Assembly: GCA_002633025.1 (NCBI GenBank)
Contig: NMRB01000682.1
Location: forward strand, 116,192 to 180,191
Direction: 5' to 3'
Length of the DNA stretch: 64,000 nucleotides
Source of the DNA: Notospermus geniculatus
Taxonomy: Eukaryota; Nemertea; Pilidiophora; Heteronemertea; Lineidae
Under the pieces are notes generated by a model. That model was given only the letters and a program-made list of their open reading frames with translations. It ran no database searches and was not told the origin of the DNA. Made by a program: the position numbers and the translations under genes. Shown here piece after piece: positions 33,880 through 46,339 of this stretch; position 1 is the first letter of the stretch; each line of letters starts with the position of its first letter.

Positions 33880-35309
33880 TGCCCACCCTCTCGTCCGAAT
33901 TTTTCTGATTCATGTTAGCGTTTGGATTGTACCACTCACAACTTGATACAATGTATTTGATAATTTGAAGTATATGTAATTCTCCTACCTTCCTATTCGA
34001 TGCAACATCATTTTCTATTTTTGGTCCGAGATAACTTTTCCATGAACTCGATTCAGATGTCAACTTTTGGCCATAGGTAAGATTTGACGCCTGAATTTTG
34101 TTGTACATGTATTTAGATCCACTGTACATGTATATCCATGTCAAAAGACTAACTGAGATCGAATTGCAAAGAAATTTCCAATGCAGCATTGAATACGGTT
34201 AAAAAATGTGAAGTAAATCGCATTGTAGTGCACTGAAATTCAATACATGTATCACAAGAGAAAACTGAGCACGTTAGCTTGGTTATCGTGCCTTAGGGTG
34301 GCGTATATGACTGGAATGGTAGCTGATAAACCTAGTTTATATACTAAAAGTACATGGGGGACTATCACATCACATGACACGCGAAATCTACAAATATACC
34401 AGATAAAAGCAGCAAAAGCAAATAAAAAGCCAGACTTTTCTTGATATTTTGGTTTTTATGTGTCTGTCACAAATGTCGAGAGCTTAAGAGGACATTGCGA
34501 ACAAAGACTTGCCGATGGGAAAAGTTGAGTCCCTGTTGGCTAAGTTTCGTCGTAGATCGCAGACTAAGTCTACACCTACGCGTCTAGCAGCAATTTGAAA
34601 AATACTTTTAATTAATTGATAGGTTGCATTCCGAGGGTTCAAAAAACGATAATTTTTTTGCAGGTAGAGAAAAGTGTCAGACAATGCCGCAGGGCGTCGA
34701 TATCACACTGCAAGAATAATTAAATGTATTAGTTTGAACAATTTAGACGAGTACGCTCTTAGAGTTCATCTAGCCTCAGAAAGGGCTTAGTCTTACGGAA
34801 ATGTAGGCTTAATCAAACCTGAAGTGGACGTATTCTCCAAAAGCCATGCCGAATATTCCGTCGGTTTTCGTCTGTCGCATTGCTGACTTCTTGAGTACGA
34901 TGGCCGCGATGAGTCCAGGGCCTAAGTTAGACTGACTACACTGAAAAACTCTGCTTCATCAAAATGACGAACTTAGGTTCGTTTTCCATTATCACCAAAC
35001 TGAGTATCTAAATTCGTCAAAATGACAAGTCCAGGTCATGAATTCCCACAGGTTTCATACAGTCCAAAGAAAAAATACAAAAACACCAAACAAATTTGTT
35101 GGTAGATCCAATGATGACATTAATCATCATCATTCATAATGTCGACTATTTGAATAAGAAATTGTCGATACAAACAAAGAACAATTAGCGTGTTCGTTGA
35201 TGGACAACTTTAATAATCCATTCGACAAATAAATGAAAGATACTGCCAAATAAAGTTATCAACCTAACAATCCTATCACACTAACTTGACAACTTTTATG
35301 GAAGATGTT
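33880..35309. other. No gene recognised
   Basis: Short frames only (for example 33857-34189 and 34247-34444), AT-rich. tcaaaatgac recurs at about 34960 and 35015 as a weak local repeat. Confidence 0.45.
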
Positions 35310-35662
35310 GGTCAGTATTCTAGAAGCTCCTTAACTCTAAGGTCCACTTTGAGCTTTTGTATTTTGCTCTGCAACAATAGCTAAAGGTAACCTTAAAGGT
35401 AAGGGATGATAAACAGGAAGTCAATTTCCAGAATCTTAGCAAATTTTCGACCCCAACCGGGGTCTTCTTCAGGCTGGGTCTTCTTCTTTACACTTCTGGT
35501 AGCTCGACTTGAAAGTGCCAGCCTGAAGAAGACCCCTGTTGGGGTCGAAAATTTGCTAAGATCCTGGAAATTGACTTCCTGTTTATCATCATTTTGTGTG
35601 TCAATTTTTGTGCTTTCTCTTTCTTTGGACCTAAAGGTAAGGGAGCTTCTAGAATACGGCCC
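35310..35662. mobile_element. MITE family 5, copy 3, split by an inverted hammerhead-like pair
   Basis: gtattctagaagctcc (35315-35330) pairs with ggagcttctagaatac (35642-35657). The middle is occupied by the inverted pair at 35405-35590. Confidence 0.75.
35405..35590. repeat. Inverted pair of hammerhead-like repeats
   Basis: Arms 35405-35477 and 35518-35590 (73 bp each, two mismatches) around a 40-bp loop. The plus-strand copy has CTGAAGA 35523-35529, stem GACCCC/GGGGTC with loop TGTT, GAAA 35547-35550, and then gatc before cctgg, which can pair with ccag at 35518. The minus-strand copy has CTGAAGA at 35472-35466 and GAAA at 35448-35445. Confidence 0.75.
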
Positions 35663-36234
35663 GTTGAGTGCTGAGCACAAACTTAAAACTTCTCTGTCTG
35701 AAAGTTCATCGATCACCCAAAGCTTCGCACCAATCAATCCATTCCATTCTCTTCAAAATATTTGCTTCACTTCTGTTTTTTTTTTGTTTCTTTTATTGAA
35801 TCTTGATTTGTTCTGATTTTGCTCCGTCATGTTTTGTGCGTTACAACCGATAATGAAGTGTTTGACGAGGTCGATCGTTCGTTCATTTGCCGGAAACATC
35901 TCAGATTTTCTAGAACAAATAGTCGAACACATCAGTCTGAGAGGTAATGGTGTTTGACTTCAAGAAGTTGCGTGTGAATCAGAACCAATTAAGAATTAAA
36001 CAGCAAATTTTGTTTATGTAGGCTTAAACACGTTTGTAATTCAAACGTCGTATTCGACCGAAATATGGGGCCACTATTGACGCGCCTGCTAATTCTTTTG
36101 TCCATTTTTTTTTGTTTGGGGGATTATGGTGCCACCTTTCCCTTCTTTCACAGCACAAAACCGCCATTGTTCGCAATTCGTTGAAAAGGTCCCTAGAAAT
36201 TAATTTTAGATACATGTACGTGAATTTACGTAAG

Positions 36235-36375
36235 TAATCCAATTTTTGGCTACTCTTTCTAGAATTTATTTAACACGACGTTTCTACCAGTAGGTGTTCC
36301 CTGGTCATTGTCAAGTGTACTGGTAGAAAGGTCGTGTTAAATATATTCTAGAAAGAGTAGCCAAAAATTGGATTA
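36235..36375. mobile_element. Foldback MITE, taatccaatttttggctact ends
   Basis: taatccaatttttggctact at the left and agtagccaaaaattggatta at the right. The arms continue through ctttctagaat, taacacgac and tttctaccagta. Confidence 0.87.
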
Positions 36376-36380
36376 GTTAT

Positions 36381-36627
36381 AAGGGAGTAAGTAATAAAAG
36401 TGGAAAATTTTGCACTTTTCCTTGAATTTTTCAATTTCTCAAAGTGGGGTAATTTTTGCCCATTTTGAGAAATGTTGCCCGAAAAATCAGACAAAATTTC
36501 ATGTCATTTTACGAAAATTTCTCAAAATGGAAAAAAATTCTCTCCCAATTTGAGAAATTGAAAAATTGTGCAAAGGTGCCATAATTTCCCACTTCTTATT
36601 TTCTACTTTTATTTCTTACTCCCTTTA
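36381..36627. mobile_element. MITE, aagggagtaag ends
   Basis: aagggagtaagtaataaaag faces acttttatttcttactcccttt in part. The interior is several overlapping atttctcaaa / tttgagaaat inverted motifs. It lies 5 bp from the preceding foldback. Confidence 0.75.
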
Positions 36628-38078
36628 TTTGAAACCTTTCTCAAAATGCCATTCAAGCAGTCAATTTACGTATTTTACGTACCTTCGATCAGTCGTCAGG
36701 CGTCTTACCACTCTGTTATCAAAATGTTTCGTGTGGATTTTCACTATTTGCTAGCGTCGTTTTTAAGAGGCAATGTTTGTATTTTCTCCAGGCTCCCAAA
36801 GCAATTTACTCCTACTCCATGACACCACACGGATATATTGTTAAAAGAAGGAGCCATTATCCCGGACCTGTTACGTACATTGTACTCAATAACTCCCAGG
36901 ATAAAATTACGTATTCCTTGAGGAATACTGTGCTGTAGCAAAAGAAGTGAAAAGCCGTGGGATATTTTCTTGCCTAGCAGGCCTCCATTGACACAACATC
37001 AAACCAGCTCTATTGGTTGTCACGGCCCTCGGGGACTTGCTTGGCAAAAATTCCGCTCAAACATCTACGTGAATGAAAATTGGAGAGTTAGGCAATTTGT
37101 AACAAAATATTATTGATAACTACAGTACATGTATCAAAGATGCTATTTATTGCTTTTATTAACATTTTACCTCTGGCCTAGTAACTTATTTTGGGTGAAA
37201 TACGATAGTACTCTGTCTCTTCGATGGAAAGTATGGTATGATGTTAATAATGTTAACCACCACGTTAACCAATGTTAACCGCAACGTTAACCACTCATTT
37301 TAAAGGTGCAGCCACGAGCTGGGAATTCACCACTGCACGATTTCGTTGCGACCGGTTGCACCACCACTGGACAAATGATTTTATTAATGAAATTAGCGAA
37401 ACGAAACCCAGAAAACTGTAGCAAAATCCGGGTTGACTCGAAATTCGTTTTAAAATTTTTAATCTAATTTTTATGATGTCAAAGTAAACATTCCTGGATT
37501 ATCGTTCACTTTTAACAAATCTATTGCAACCCTGAGGCAATCAAAAATCGCAACTTTTAGTGGATCCCGGCGCAACGTATTCTAGTTATATTCCGCATAT
37601 CTCAGTGTCTCCTTAAATATTAGACTGCCGGAGAGACCGTAACTTTTCAATGGGGCATTAAAAGGAAATCTGCCATTCTCGTTCCACAGTGTCGCCCATA
37701 GGAGGGGAAACACCGAGAAACAGAAACACTGTGGCACTTTATATCGATTGTAATTGCGATCGAGTAGACGTGGTTAATTCAATCGACGTAAAACGAAACT
37801 GTTGCAAGCGACAACACCATATCTAGAAACGATAACAAAACAGCTCCTCAGTTAGTGTTTTCTATTGGTTTTCAATCATTCGGATCAGAACGTAACAATC
37901 GAATGGTATAAATAATGCCATCCCTTAATGAGAGGGTAATTTGATTGCACGCCGAAAGTGATGGAGGCGTTTTGAAACATTCGCGACGTTCTTTATTCTA
38001 AAAAAATACAAGTCATGTAGGCCTACATGTAACCTAAATTACTAAACAAGTCTTCCTTGGCGTTTTGACAGTAATTAA
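36628..38078. other. No gene recognised; short atgttaacc repeats
   Basis: Around 37240-37295 there are four to five spaced gttaacc words. Otherwise nothing is supported. Confidence 0.45.
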
Positions 38079-38250
38079 GGCCCGTTCCCACTATACCGCG
38101 GATTCCGACGTGGTTTGCGGCGGGCGGAGCGGTTGCCACATGGTTTTGGATAATCAACAGGCCATTTATTGTAAAACCATCGAAGAATTATCCGAAACTC
38201 TGCGAAAACTGCACCGCTCGCCGCAAACCACGACGAAGTGGAAACGGGGC
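38079..38250. mobile_element. MITE, ggcccgttcccactataccg ends
   Basis: ggcccgttcccac and gtggaaacggggc are inverted, with inner acgtggtttgcggcg / cgccgcaaaccacg. About 172 bp. Confidence 0.72.
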
Positions 38251-38289
38251 TTTACTGAAATATGTGGCCTTGTTGCTTCGCAATCCTTT

Positions 38290-38366
38290 AAAGGAGGATC
38301 AATTGGAGGGCAAGTCTGGTGCCAGCAGCCGTGGTAATTCCACCTCCAATAGCGTATTTTTAAGCC
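38290..38366 (+). pseudogene. 18S rRNA fragment (530-loop region)
   Basis: ggatcaattggagggcaagt, tggtgccagcagcc, gtggtaattc, cctccaatagcgta and tttttaag follow the near-universal small-subunit rRNA sequence around the 530 loop, with a few changes (gtgg for gcgg, cacctcc for cagctcc). Flanks are not rRNA, so this is a dead fragment. Confidence 0.85.
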
Positions 38367-38954
38367 CCTTTGCTGGTGTCTTTTACAGACAAGCCATTTG
38401 CAAGGCGGAGTGCTGCCCCAGACTGCAGAACTAACTACCGTAGGTACGGGAAAGTAACCAAGATTTTTCCGAGAAAGTTGAAAACCTTCCTCGTCGCCGG
38501 CTACAGCATACCATCATAAATTACATGTACATAAATAAAATAGTTTTATGAATATGGGCCCTGTGTGCCATCGTAAATGCAAAAGAATCTTCCTTGCAAA
38601 GCATTTTTTGTCTCTGAGCCTGCTACTGGCATGACTGGGAAGAACCTTGCTATTTTATTTGTTGTAAGATCTCCGCCAACTCTCCACTGATAAAAGTCTA
38701 GTCGTAACTCTTTCTGGCTCATTATTGCTGCTGGCTTTCACATCCTCTCGTGACCAAATATGTCACACTGGCAATAATGTCATAATACTTGGTGCACTGT
38801 TCGCAATGCATGGACAGTTAAAGCCATTTTGAATTATTATTTGTGAATTTGGTGATAGTTCGTAAGTGTAGTTTGTTGGTAGTTTTCATCTCCTTTTGGC
38901 TGAATTTGCAAAAATATATATTGACGACCAGTCAGTTCATGTCCCAAACAACGT

Positions 38955-39112
38955 TAGGCTAAATGCCCACTATACAAGGTCAAATTATCCACAGCACACG
39001 ATCCGAAAATCGCAGATTTCGGGCCTACTCCTTAAATTAATAGACCCATACACAAGGCTTTATTGAGCATATTCAGATTGTTGGTGAAAAAATTGACCAT
39101 AGGCCTATACTC
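38955..39112. mobile_element. MITE family 6, degraded copy
   Basis: Contains cacacgatccgaaaatc, gatttcgggcctactcc, ggctttattgagcatattca and ataggcctat in the order of the intact copy at 45017-45170. Confidence 0.55.
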
Positions 39113-39115
39113 GGG

Positions 39116-41731
39116 CAGCTGCCAGCATGACTTCCTAGGACGGAAGTCGACAAACCTTCCGCTGGTTCTATCCCGTATAGATGCCCTTGTTTACACATGT
39201 ACATATCCACGGGCGCCAACTCCAGACCCAATGTCTTGGTGCGTAGGCTAGACGGCGAGGGTGAACATCGCTGACTTCGAAGCAATACCTTTAACTCTTT
39301 TGATACCAAACGTTCACCCGATATCTGCTCCAACCCACACAAACAAATCCCTGGTGCAGAGACACGACGATGTCCCAATCTGCTTTCTTTATCCTAACTC
39401 TAGGAATGACAGGGTTAATGTTACAGGAGGATCAAAGGCAGAAAGAAATTGACACACGATAACAATATCAGATTTGACATTTAGGCCAATATGGTTGGAT
39501 TAAGTCTGACAGCAGAAAGGGTCTAGACGGAAGTACACTGCCTCTGTCGCAATGTCCTTCTTACAGATGATTTGTTGCATTGACGTTGAAACAGTCACTG
39601 TAGTGTGTTTGTTTCTTTGCCCATGGTTCCCTCGTAAATGGCTTTTCTGAAACAGCCAAATCATTCAGAACACGTCTCACTGATTATCTACCAGAGCGTG
39701 CGCTGAACGACTTCAAGGAGGTTACTCTTCTGTGGAAGGTTGCTGAGGTCCTTTTCATCTATGTGAACTACTGAAACAGTACACCCCGACTTGACCGCTA
39801 AATCATCTTGTACATGTACATGTATAGCAGAGCGTTGTCGCTGAACCATGTTCCGGGAACGCGACATTCGGTGGGAAAGACTTTGGAATCACAAACCTCG
39901 AACTTGGTCAAAGATGACGTATAAAAAAAGTGATATGCCGTTTTCATAAAAATAGGCTAACTGTCCTGTTCTGTAAGAGGAACTTTGCAATTGGGTAACT
40001 AGGGGAAGCTCTTGAACAGCTTTTTTCCTTAGAAAGATGCGCGTTATAGGTGCAATTTCATTGATTCACTGATTGATTCATTCATTGATTGATTCATTGG
40101 TTGATTGATTAGCGATAACGCAGTCTTTCTTTCAGAACGGAACGGCGGAAAATTAAAAATGGAAGGTTGCACGTTACGACTTGGATTCTGGACGAAGTCG
40201 GCATTGTAATGAGGTCGATGCTCCGGAAAAAGTTCCGATGATAAATGGAAGCGCATGACAGCAGTCATGACATCACTTTGAAGGGTTAACTGATTACAAA
40301 ATGGTGAAAAATAAAAATTTCTCCCGTGGGACGTAATTTTATTGAAGACGATGCAGAAGAGCCTACAAAAAACATTAATTGCCATTAATTGTAAAGTTCC
40401 GAAAGTAATAATTTGTTTCCAGCAGTTGTGCTTTGTGTCTTTTAATCGCCACGTGAATACACAAGTAGGCGAGATTTTGGCTTCCTTTCAACATAAAGGC
40501 GTTAGAACTAAGCATCTGCGATCCAAAACTCACGATTTTTTTAGGAGTGACGAATATAACAAACACTTTATTCCTTGAATTGACATTTTAACGGAGAAAC
40601 GACAGATGTAGACATGAAAATCGATCGGGGCTTTTGCGATATTGAACTGCCCACATCCAGTTTTGTGAATTGCTGTGTGTACATAAGGAGTGAATGTGAA
40701 AAAGACTGCTCCTTCAAACGAAACTCGACCACTAACTTTCTAAGATGGTCGCATCTTGCTTGAAAGAAAGTAGACGCTGTATTGGAAGATGTATTTTTCT
40801 GTTTGTGGCTTCGTCAGTGGTCATGACACAGTAATATTAAACAAGTATGTTTGATACGAGGAACGTCTTGTGCTGACAGCGCGTTTCATGTTCAAAGTAG
40901 GCCTAACGGTTTGCCTGCACTTCCACTTTTTTTGATTTTTCTTGAACCGGTGATATCCAGGTTGGTTTGGTGATAACGTTAGCCTGGAAAGCTTGCACAA
41001 CTCTGCCGGATGTATTTTTCCGTGCAATCACTGTGGGTGGTGCAGCATATTACGCTGTAGGCCGTTTGAATGACCGAATGATACTCAAAAATGCATCGAA
41101 AGCAACCCAAAGAAACCTGAGTGTAGGCCTAACGTTTGCATGTACACTGGCAAAATATTGACCCTATACTTGACCCTATACTTGCCAATTCCTTTGGCAA
41201 CATTTAATTTGAACAACGTGTTGGTAAACTCTGTTTCCTAGTACACACTGGTAGACAACATTTGTCCAACATGGTGTTGTAACTCTGGACGTCGGAAAAA
41301 TGTTGCCAGTGATACAGACCTTAACTCTTTACCAATGTTTCCTTACTCAGTACCTCGTTTCCCATAACTTTGTGCCTCGTCTTAGAGATTTCACTAAGTG
41401 TAAAAAGTATTGCTGCTGCAGTTGCTTCGTTTGATTCAAATCGCAGTACATTTAATCAGTTTTTCATTTGTTAAATTGAATTATCCCGTGGGGTATTTCA
41501 ACTTGCCTCTGACATTATGTAATTGGGCCCAAAAGGACTGCTACAATGAATGAGGTTTTATCGATTCGTTTGACTTGTTTTGTCCGTGAATCAATACTGA
41601 GTCTGTGGGAGATATGATGTATCGTATCACGGACTATCCTAAAAGGAATATTGCCGATAACCTAACCGGGACAGGAAAACACTAGCGCAGTTTTGAAATA
41701 AGATGATTTTGTTGGTGGTGTTCAACAGAAA
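39116..41731. other. No gene recognised; simple repeat at 40060-40112
   Basis: ttgattcattgattgattc-type simple repeat at 40060-40112. Open frames in the interval (39073-39378, 40044-40385) have no recognisable domain. Confidence 0.45.
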
Positions 41732-41900
41732 TAGGAGCAGTCAGCCGCGCATATTGCTAACAGATGGCAGCACAGTCTTAGCGGACCAAATGTACAGGAA
41801 ATCTATTATGATCGCTGCTCGATCGATAATGACTGGGTCCGCTAGATGCATTGAATTGGGCCGTAGTGACACCTAGTGGTCAACTCGCGGACAGCTCCTA
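41732..41900 (+). mobile_element. 169-bp-family element, near-identical to 2372-2540
   Basis: taggagcagtcagccgcgc to ctcgcggacagctccta; about three differences from the copy 39 kb away. Followed directly by the inverted repeat at 41901-42031. Confidence 0.82.
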
Positions 41901-42031
41901 TTCTGCAGGTCAGTATAAAATGCAGGTTGTAGGTTATTGGTTAGGGCCGTCGTTGGTAGTGTCCAATGTATATTTAGCAAATACGATTGCCTGCAGGTCA
42001 ACCTGCAACCTGCATTTCATACTAACCAGAA
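41901..42031. mobile_element. MITE with gcaggttgtaggtt arms
   Basis: ttctgcaggtcagtataaaa faces ttcatactaaccagaa, with inner atgcaggttgtaggtt / aacctgcaacctgcat. Confidence 0.7.
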
Positions 42032-42633
42032 TTTCTGCTGCACCTGCGCCTATCGGCAGTTAGTTATAATATAACGCATAAACCGCCGATAGGCACCGAA
42101 AGCAGTCGACAGTAGACACATCTTGCCCTGACGAGGGAGCGTAGTTCGAAGGGCGAAGTGACCGTAGGCCTTGATACATGTATGTCAAGATGCAGTAGAC
42201 ATACATGTAGTTATTGCATGTCTAAATCTTTACTCGTTTTCAGTAACCAGAGCAGAGGACACTTACTGAAGTATCACTCGTCAGCGAGCTTTCGCAAGTG
42301 CTGTTGGCGGTTCTGTATAAAAACCGCCGAAAAAGATAAAGCTTTGAATAACTCCTTAACAGGTGACCGGCAACTAAATGTAATATCTTAATGTACAAGG
42401 CTCGTTGAGAGCTCTTTCAATATCACTATTGGTGGATTGTTTAAGTTCATAGAGGATAATGGATTCGTTCGGTATAACAAGTCCCCTGTTCTTTATGGTG
42501 ATTGTGGTAATGGAATTGCCTTCCTATAAAGGGCAGACTCTCTTTGTTTCTGATTGTAGTTCAAATTCGTCAAAATGATGAAATTGATAGTGGTGTTACC
42601 TTATGCGTGGCCTGCCCCCTTTCTATCTGGTAT

Positions 42634-42761
42634 ATGGCCTATACACACCATCCAATTTTCTGAATATGCTCAATAAAGGCCTACATGTGGGTTTATACAT
42701 TGAAGCCCCAATAGGCCCGGAATCTGAATTTCCAAAAAATTGGACCGTGTGTATAGGCCAT
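42634..42761. mobile_element. MITE family 6, copy 2
   Basis: atggcctatacacaccatcc at the left and its counterpart gtgtgtataggccat at the right; the middle has tgctcaataaaggcctacat. Confidence 0.82.
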
Positions 42762-43073
42762 TAGTCACATTATGGCCTGCCAGTCCAATCATTCAAAGAA
42801 CCCTATATATAGGCTATTAGGCTCAAATCAGTGTGGTCACTTCTTCACAGGTGGCGGACAACCTATAGATTTTGGCTCAAATGTTGATGTTTTGTGTATG
42901 TTACTTGCAGTACATGACAGAGTTAGTTGCTCATGCTAAACGATCGGTGTAATGAGCACATCAAAATGCCTGCGAGGAAGTTGCCTGTAGGATCCCTTTA
43001 ACGAACTTGATGCCGCATCTGTTCCTGGCGCTCACCGTTCGCATTTCCACACTTGGCAAGTGTGGTGGCGCCG

Positions 43074-43275
43074 TGGTTTATATAAGCACGGTCTCGAGAC
43101 CGAGAGATCACGGGTTCGATTCCCCGCCGAGTCGTCACTTTTGCACTCGGGGCTAGACCGAAAGGATGAGGTGATGCTCTAAATAAGCTGCCCTATGAGA
43201 TCCCCTGAAAGTTTTCTGAGAGACTTGCATGGTGAAGCGCTTTGAGACGTATCACAGCGGAAAACGCAATAAACT
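43074..43275 (+). mobile_element. tRNA-derived SINE 1
   Basis: A tRNA-like head with A-box-like tggcgccgtggt and an exact B box ggttcgattcc (43113-43123) is followed by a ~130-bp body with gaagcgctttgaga and cgcaataaac. It is presumably transcribed by Pol III and moved by a partner LINE. It is not a tRNA gene: the acceptor stem does not close. Confidence 0.7.
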
Positions 43276-44510
43276 TCACATTGGATAGATATCGAAACGC
43301 CAACACAAATGTCTATCCTTTTGTTCGGTGCTCTCTTCTTGACATCGTACTAATGGGATTGGCATTCGCGTTGGCGTTTCGGGGGTTTTGCGAAAACTCT
43401 CCATCATTTCCCACCGGCAGCTCCACAAAGAAATATTCCTGCACCGGTCCGTCATGCCTGCCTATCCCGCCGTCTTTGACCGACCCGTATTACGGTTAGG
43501 ATACACGTGTACCATCAGCGGAGTTCTTATGTTGTGTGATCCAGTAATAACTGTCCCTTTGTAAGTCTGGGTAGAACCGCTACGAGTGTCCTTGACAGAC
43601 TCGCATACACTGATCTATAGAGTCGAGTGCTGTTGAAAGAAATTGGCAAACACCCCAAACCGATGTCAATTTACTCGCGCAATGATAGCCAAATATTAAG
43701 CTATCGCGAAACCAAATTCCGGGTATTTATCGGCGTTTTTTTAACCGAGTCTGGTTTTTGAGGGAATGTCCTTTGCAGTAGTAACAAATGAACAGCAGTA
43801 CCGGCGTATTGTCCATTGCTTGTTAACGAAAAATCTCTTGGGTTTTATCTCTATTCAGATCTCTTCAGATTAGTACAGTCAGAATGAAGGCGAATAACAT
43901 TTCACCAATATCTGACAGAAAAGAAAGTATTTGCTTCCAAATAGTAACATTTAAGAAGAAATCAATGCGTTTTTCATTTCAACTTAAACCTAATTCAAAG
44001 AGTACTATCGTAGTATGAGTATCTCTATGAAATATGCATACGTGTATGAAATACCGACGTATTGACTTACTAAAGCATGATAAGTGTTTGTGATGCTGAG
44101 AGTGTATTCATCTTGATGCAGAATGAAACTACTATAATATATGTGACAATACGAGGGGATTTCTTGAATGGGTCCAGAGCATCTCATAGTGACATCAATG
44201 GGGCTTTACCAGATGGAAGTGTTTCCACAAGGAAGAATAAAGTATTAATCCCAACGTATCATTGCATTATATTCCTTGTGAGAAAAAAGTAAATACATGT
44301 ACACTCTACTGCAGAATACAAATGTAAATAGGTTGCGTTTCTTCCCCTTGCTCGACGCACCTGACTACTTTATTCATAACTTACATGTACCAGGGTACCG
44401 GCAGAAATTTTAGGCTTCCGAAGTTACGTCGTTCGTACATGTAGGCCTACTACTTGACATATGCTTGCAGTTGAGTGCGGCTCTGTCCGCAGTTGTTTGC
44501 CGAATCAGAA
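43276..44510. other. No gene recognised
   Basis: The strings ggcgtttcgggggttttgcg and aaaactct near 43375 recur near 45925, 53335 and 56660, so part of a dispersed repeat is present. Otherwise short frames. Confidence 0.45.
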
Positions 44511-44812
44511 GAGAGTTTTCGCAATCGCACGGATATACGTAACGTTACGATTACATATATTTAGCTTACGATTTTCTGTTGTCTGACTATATACCCGAAC
44601 AATAGATAAGCGTAGTTGTTGGCCTATTGAGTTTTCGCAACAACAGTTAGGTTTACAATAGCGTAGCGAGTTTTCGCAACGACGGTTAAGTTTACAATAG
44701 CGTTCAGCGAGAATTCCTTCCATTGTTAAAGCCAACTCGAACAATACATGTAGGTGACTCATCGCTAAACGTTGTCATGGACTTAACCGGGCATAACTGC
44801 GAAAACTCACTA
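44511..44812. mobile_element. Element with gagagttttcgca ends
   Basis: gagagttttcgca at the left and tgcgaaaactcac at the right. gagttttcgcaac recurs inside at 44632 and 44668. About 300 bp, non-coding. Confidence 0.55.
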
Positions 44813-45016
44813 ATTCTACTCCAGTTGAAACCCCACTTTTACTGCTACCGCATGTACATGTATGTATCAAGTTTCGAGCTGCTGTAGATTTCTTGGCTTT
44901 TGATTGGGTTCCATTCATGCGGTCCTTTGGTGCAATCTCTTAACGTTATTCATGAATGAATACCAATGTAATGCTGCAAACATTCCGACGTTTTTCAGTT
45001 TTCGACGGTCTGCCTA

Positions 45017-45170
45017 ATGGCCTATACACACGATCCAATTTTTCATCCAATTTTTGGGAAATTCAGATTCCGGGCCTATTCTGGGGCTTCAGTGTATAAA
45101 CCCGCATGTAGGCCTTTATTGAGCATATTCAGAAAATTGGATGCAAAATTGGATCGTGTGTATAGGCCAT
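45017..45170. mobile_element. MITE family 6, copy 3
   Basis: atggcctatacacacgatcc / ggatcgtgtgtataggccat perfect 20-bp ends. The interior is in the opposite sense to the copy at 42634-42761. Confidence 0.87.
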
Positions 45171-45670
45171 AAGGAATGAGGAAATTTTAAAATGTGAACT
45201 ATGTGTATATCAGGTTCACAAAGGTACGACCATAAGGTATGCAATACAACGGGACTTAAACATCCTTGACGGTCCTTTTCAAAACAATTGCTTCGGTTAA
45301 TGATTGTTCATTTACAGTTTACAACCGGTGCAGTCTCTCCATTCAATCACGAAGTTAATTGGCCAAAGGTTTGGCGATAATTAAGAATTCTGCTCACGTT
45401 CACGAGAGAGGAAGCCGTTTGCACTAAATGGCGAGAACAGCGACGAGAACAGAAAATTAGCGTCGAAACGGAAACGACTATTTGAAATTCACTTGCTCAC
45501 GAGGATTTGAATGTTCTGCGTACTTTTGATGATAGGGAGGTTGAGATCTGAGAGGTTTTGCAAAGCCCACGAAATGCCGGCGGGAACGCCAATCCCGATG
45601 TTCGACGGAACAAAAGAATAGACTTAGGGTTGGAGGGTGGAGGGTTGGAGGGTTGAATAGACTTAGGTTT

Positions 45671-45918
45671 GGGAGAGCGCGGTGGCACAATGGTTAGAGC
45701 GTTGGGCTCGTGATCGGAAGGTTGTGGGTTCAATCCCTGGCTGTGCCACTCTGTATACTCTCAACTGGCCTGAAATGTCCATGTGTGCGCTGGATTGTAG
45801 CTGCCCTTGGTTTCTACAGAAAGGTTTCTGGATTAGGCTGGGTAATAATGTGAAGTGCCTTGACACTTAAATGTAAAAGGCACTATAAGCCCACACATTA
45901 TTATTATTATTATTATTG
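45671..45918 (+). mobile_element. tRNA-derived SINE 2 with ATT tail
   Basis: A box tggcacaatgg (45683-45693), B box ggttcaatccc (45727-45737), body gtgaagtgccttgacac and aggcactataagccca, then (att)n at 45898-45918. The order head-body-ATT tail is that of a complete SINE. The aatagacttagg direct repeat just upstream is a local duplication. Confidence 0.82.
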
Positions 45919-46243
45919 AGTTTCGCGGGTTTTGCGAAAACTCTACATACTTGCCCTGTACATTCAGGGCATCCATGGTCATCGATATGGATACGTACTC
46001 GTACCAAGCTGAGGAAGCTAAACCTGTCGTTATTGTCTGAGAAAGGATTCTGTGTCAAATAGTTTCCTTTTGTTTTTGTTGTTGTTGTCGTCGTTGTTGT
46101 TGTTTTTATGACAACTTGACAACTGGAACTTCACACCAGGTAGAGATAAAAGTGTCAAGGTGTTCCCGTTGCTCATAGCGTGGGGTACACTGTGGAACGA
46201 GAGTAACAGATTTCTCAGTTTTCTATTAAAAAGTCAAGTCAAT

Positions 46244-46339
46244 GGGCCGTATTCTCGAAGCATCCTTAACTTAGCTATTGTTTGAGGGCAGAATAAAAAA
46301 GTGGACCTTAGAGTTAAGGAGGCTTCTAGAATACGGGCC
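46244..46339. mobile_element. MITE family 5, copy 2
   Basis: gggccgtattctcgaagc at the left, gcttctagaatacgggcc at the right, with inner atccttaactt / agagttaaggag. 96 bp, intact. Confidence 0.8.

Noticed and set aside
38290-38366. Real rRNA gene
   Set aside because: Only about 75 bp match, with substitutions at conserved sites; flanks are unrelated.
43074-43145. Functional tRNA gene
   Set aside because: The B box is perfect, but the acceptor stem does not pair and a SINE body follows.
45671-45752. Functional tRNA gene
   Set aside because: A and B boxes are good, but the body and ATT tail show a SINE.
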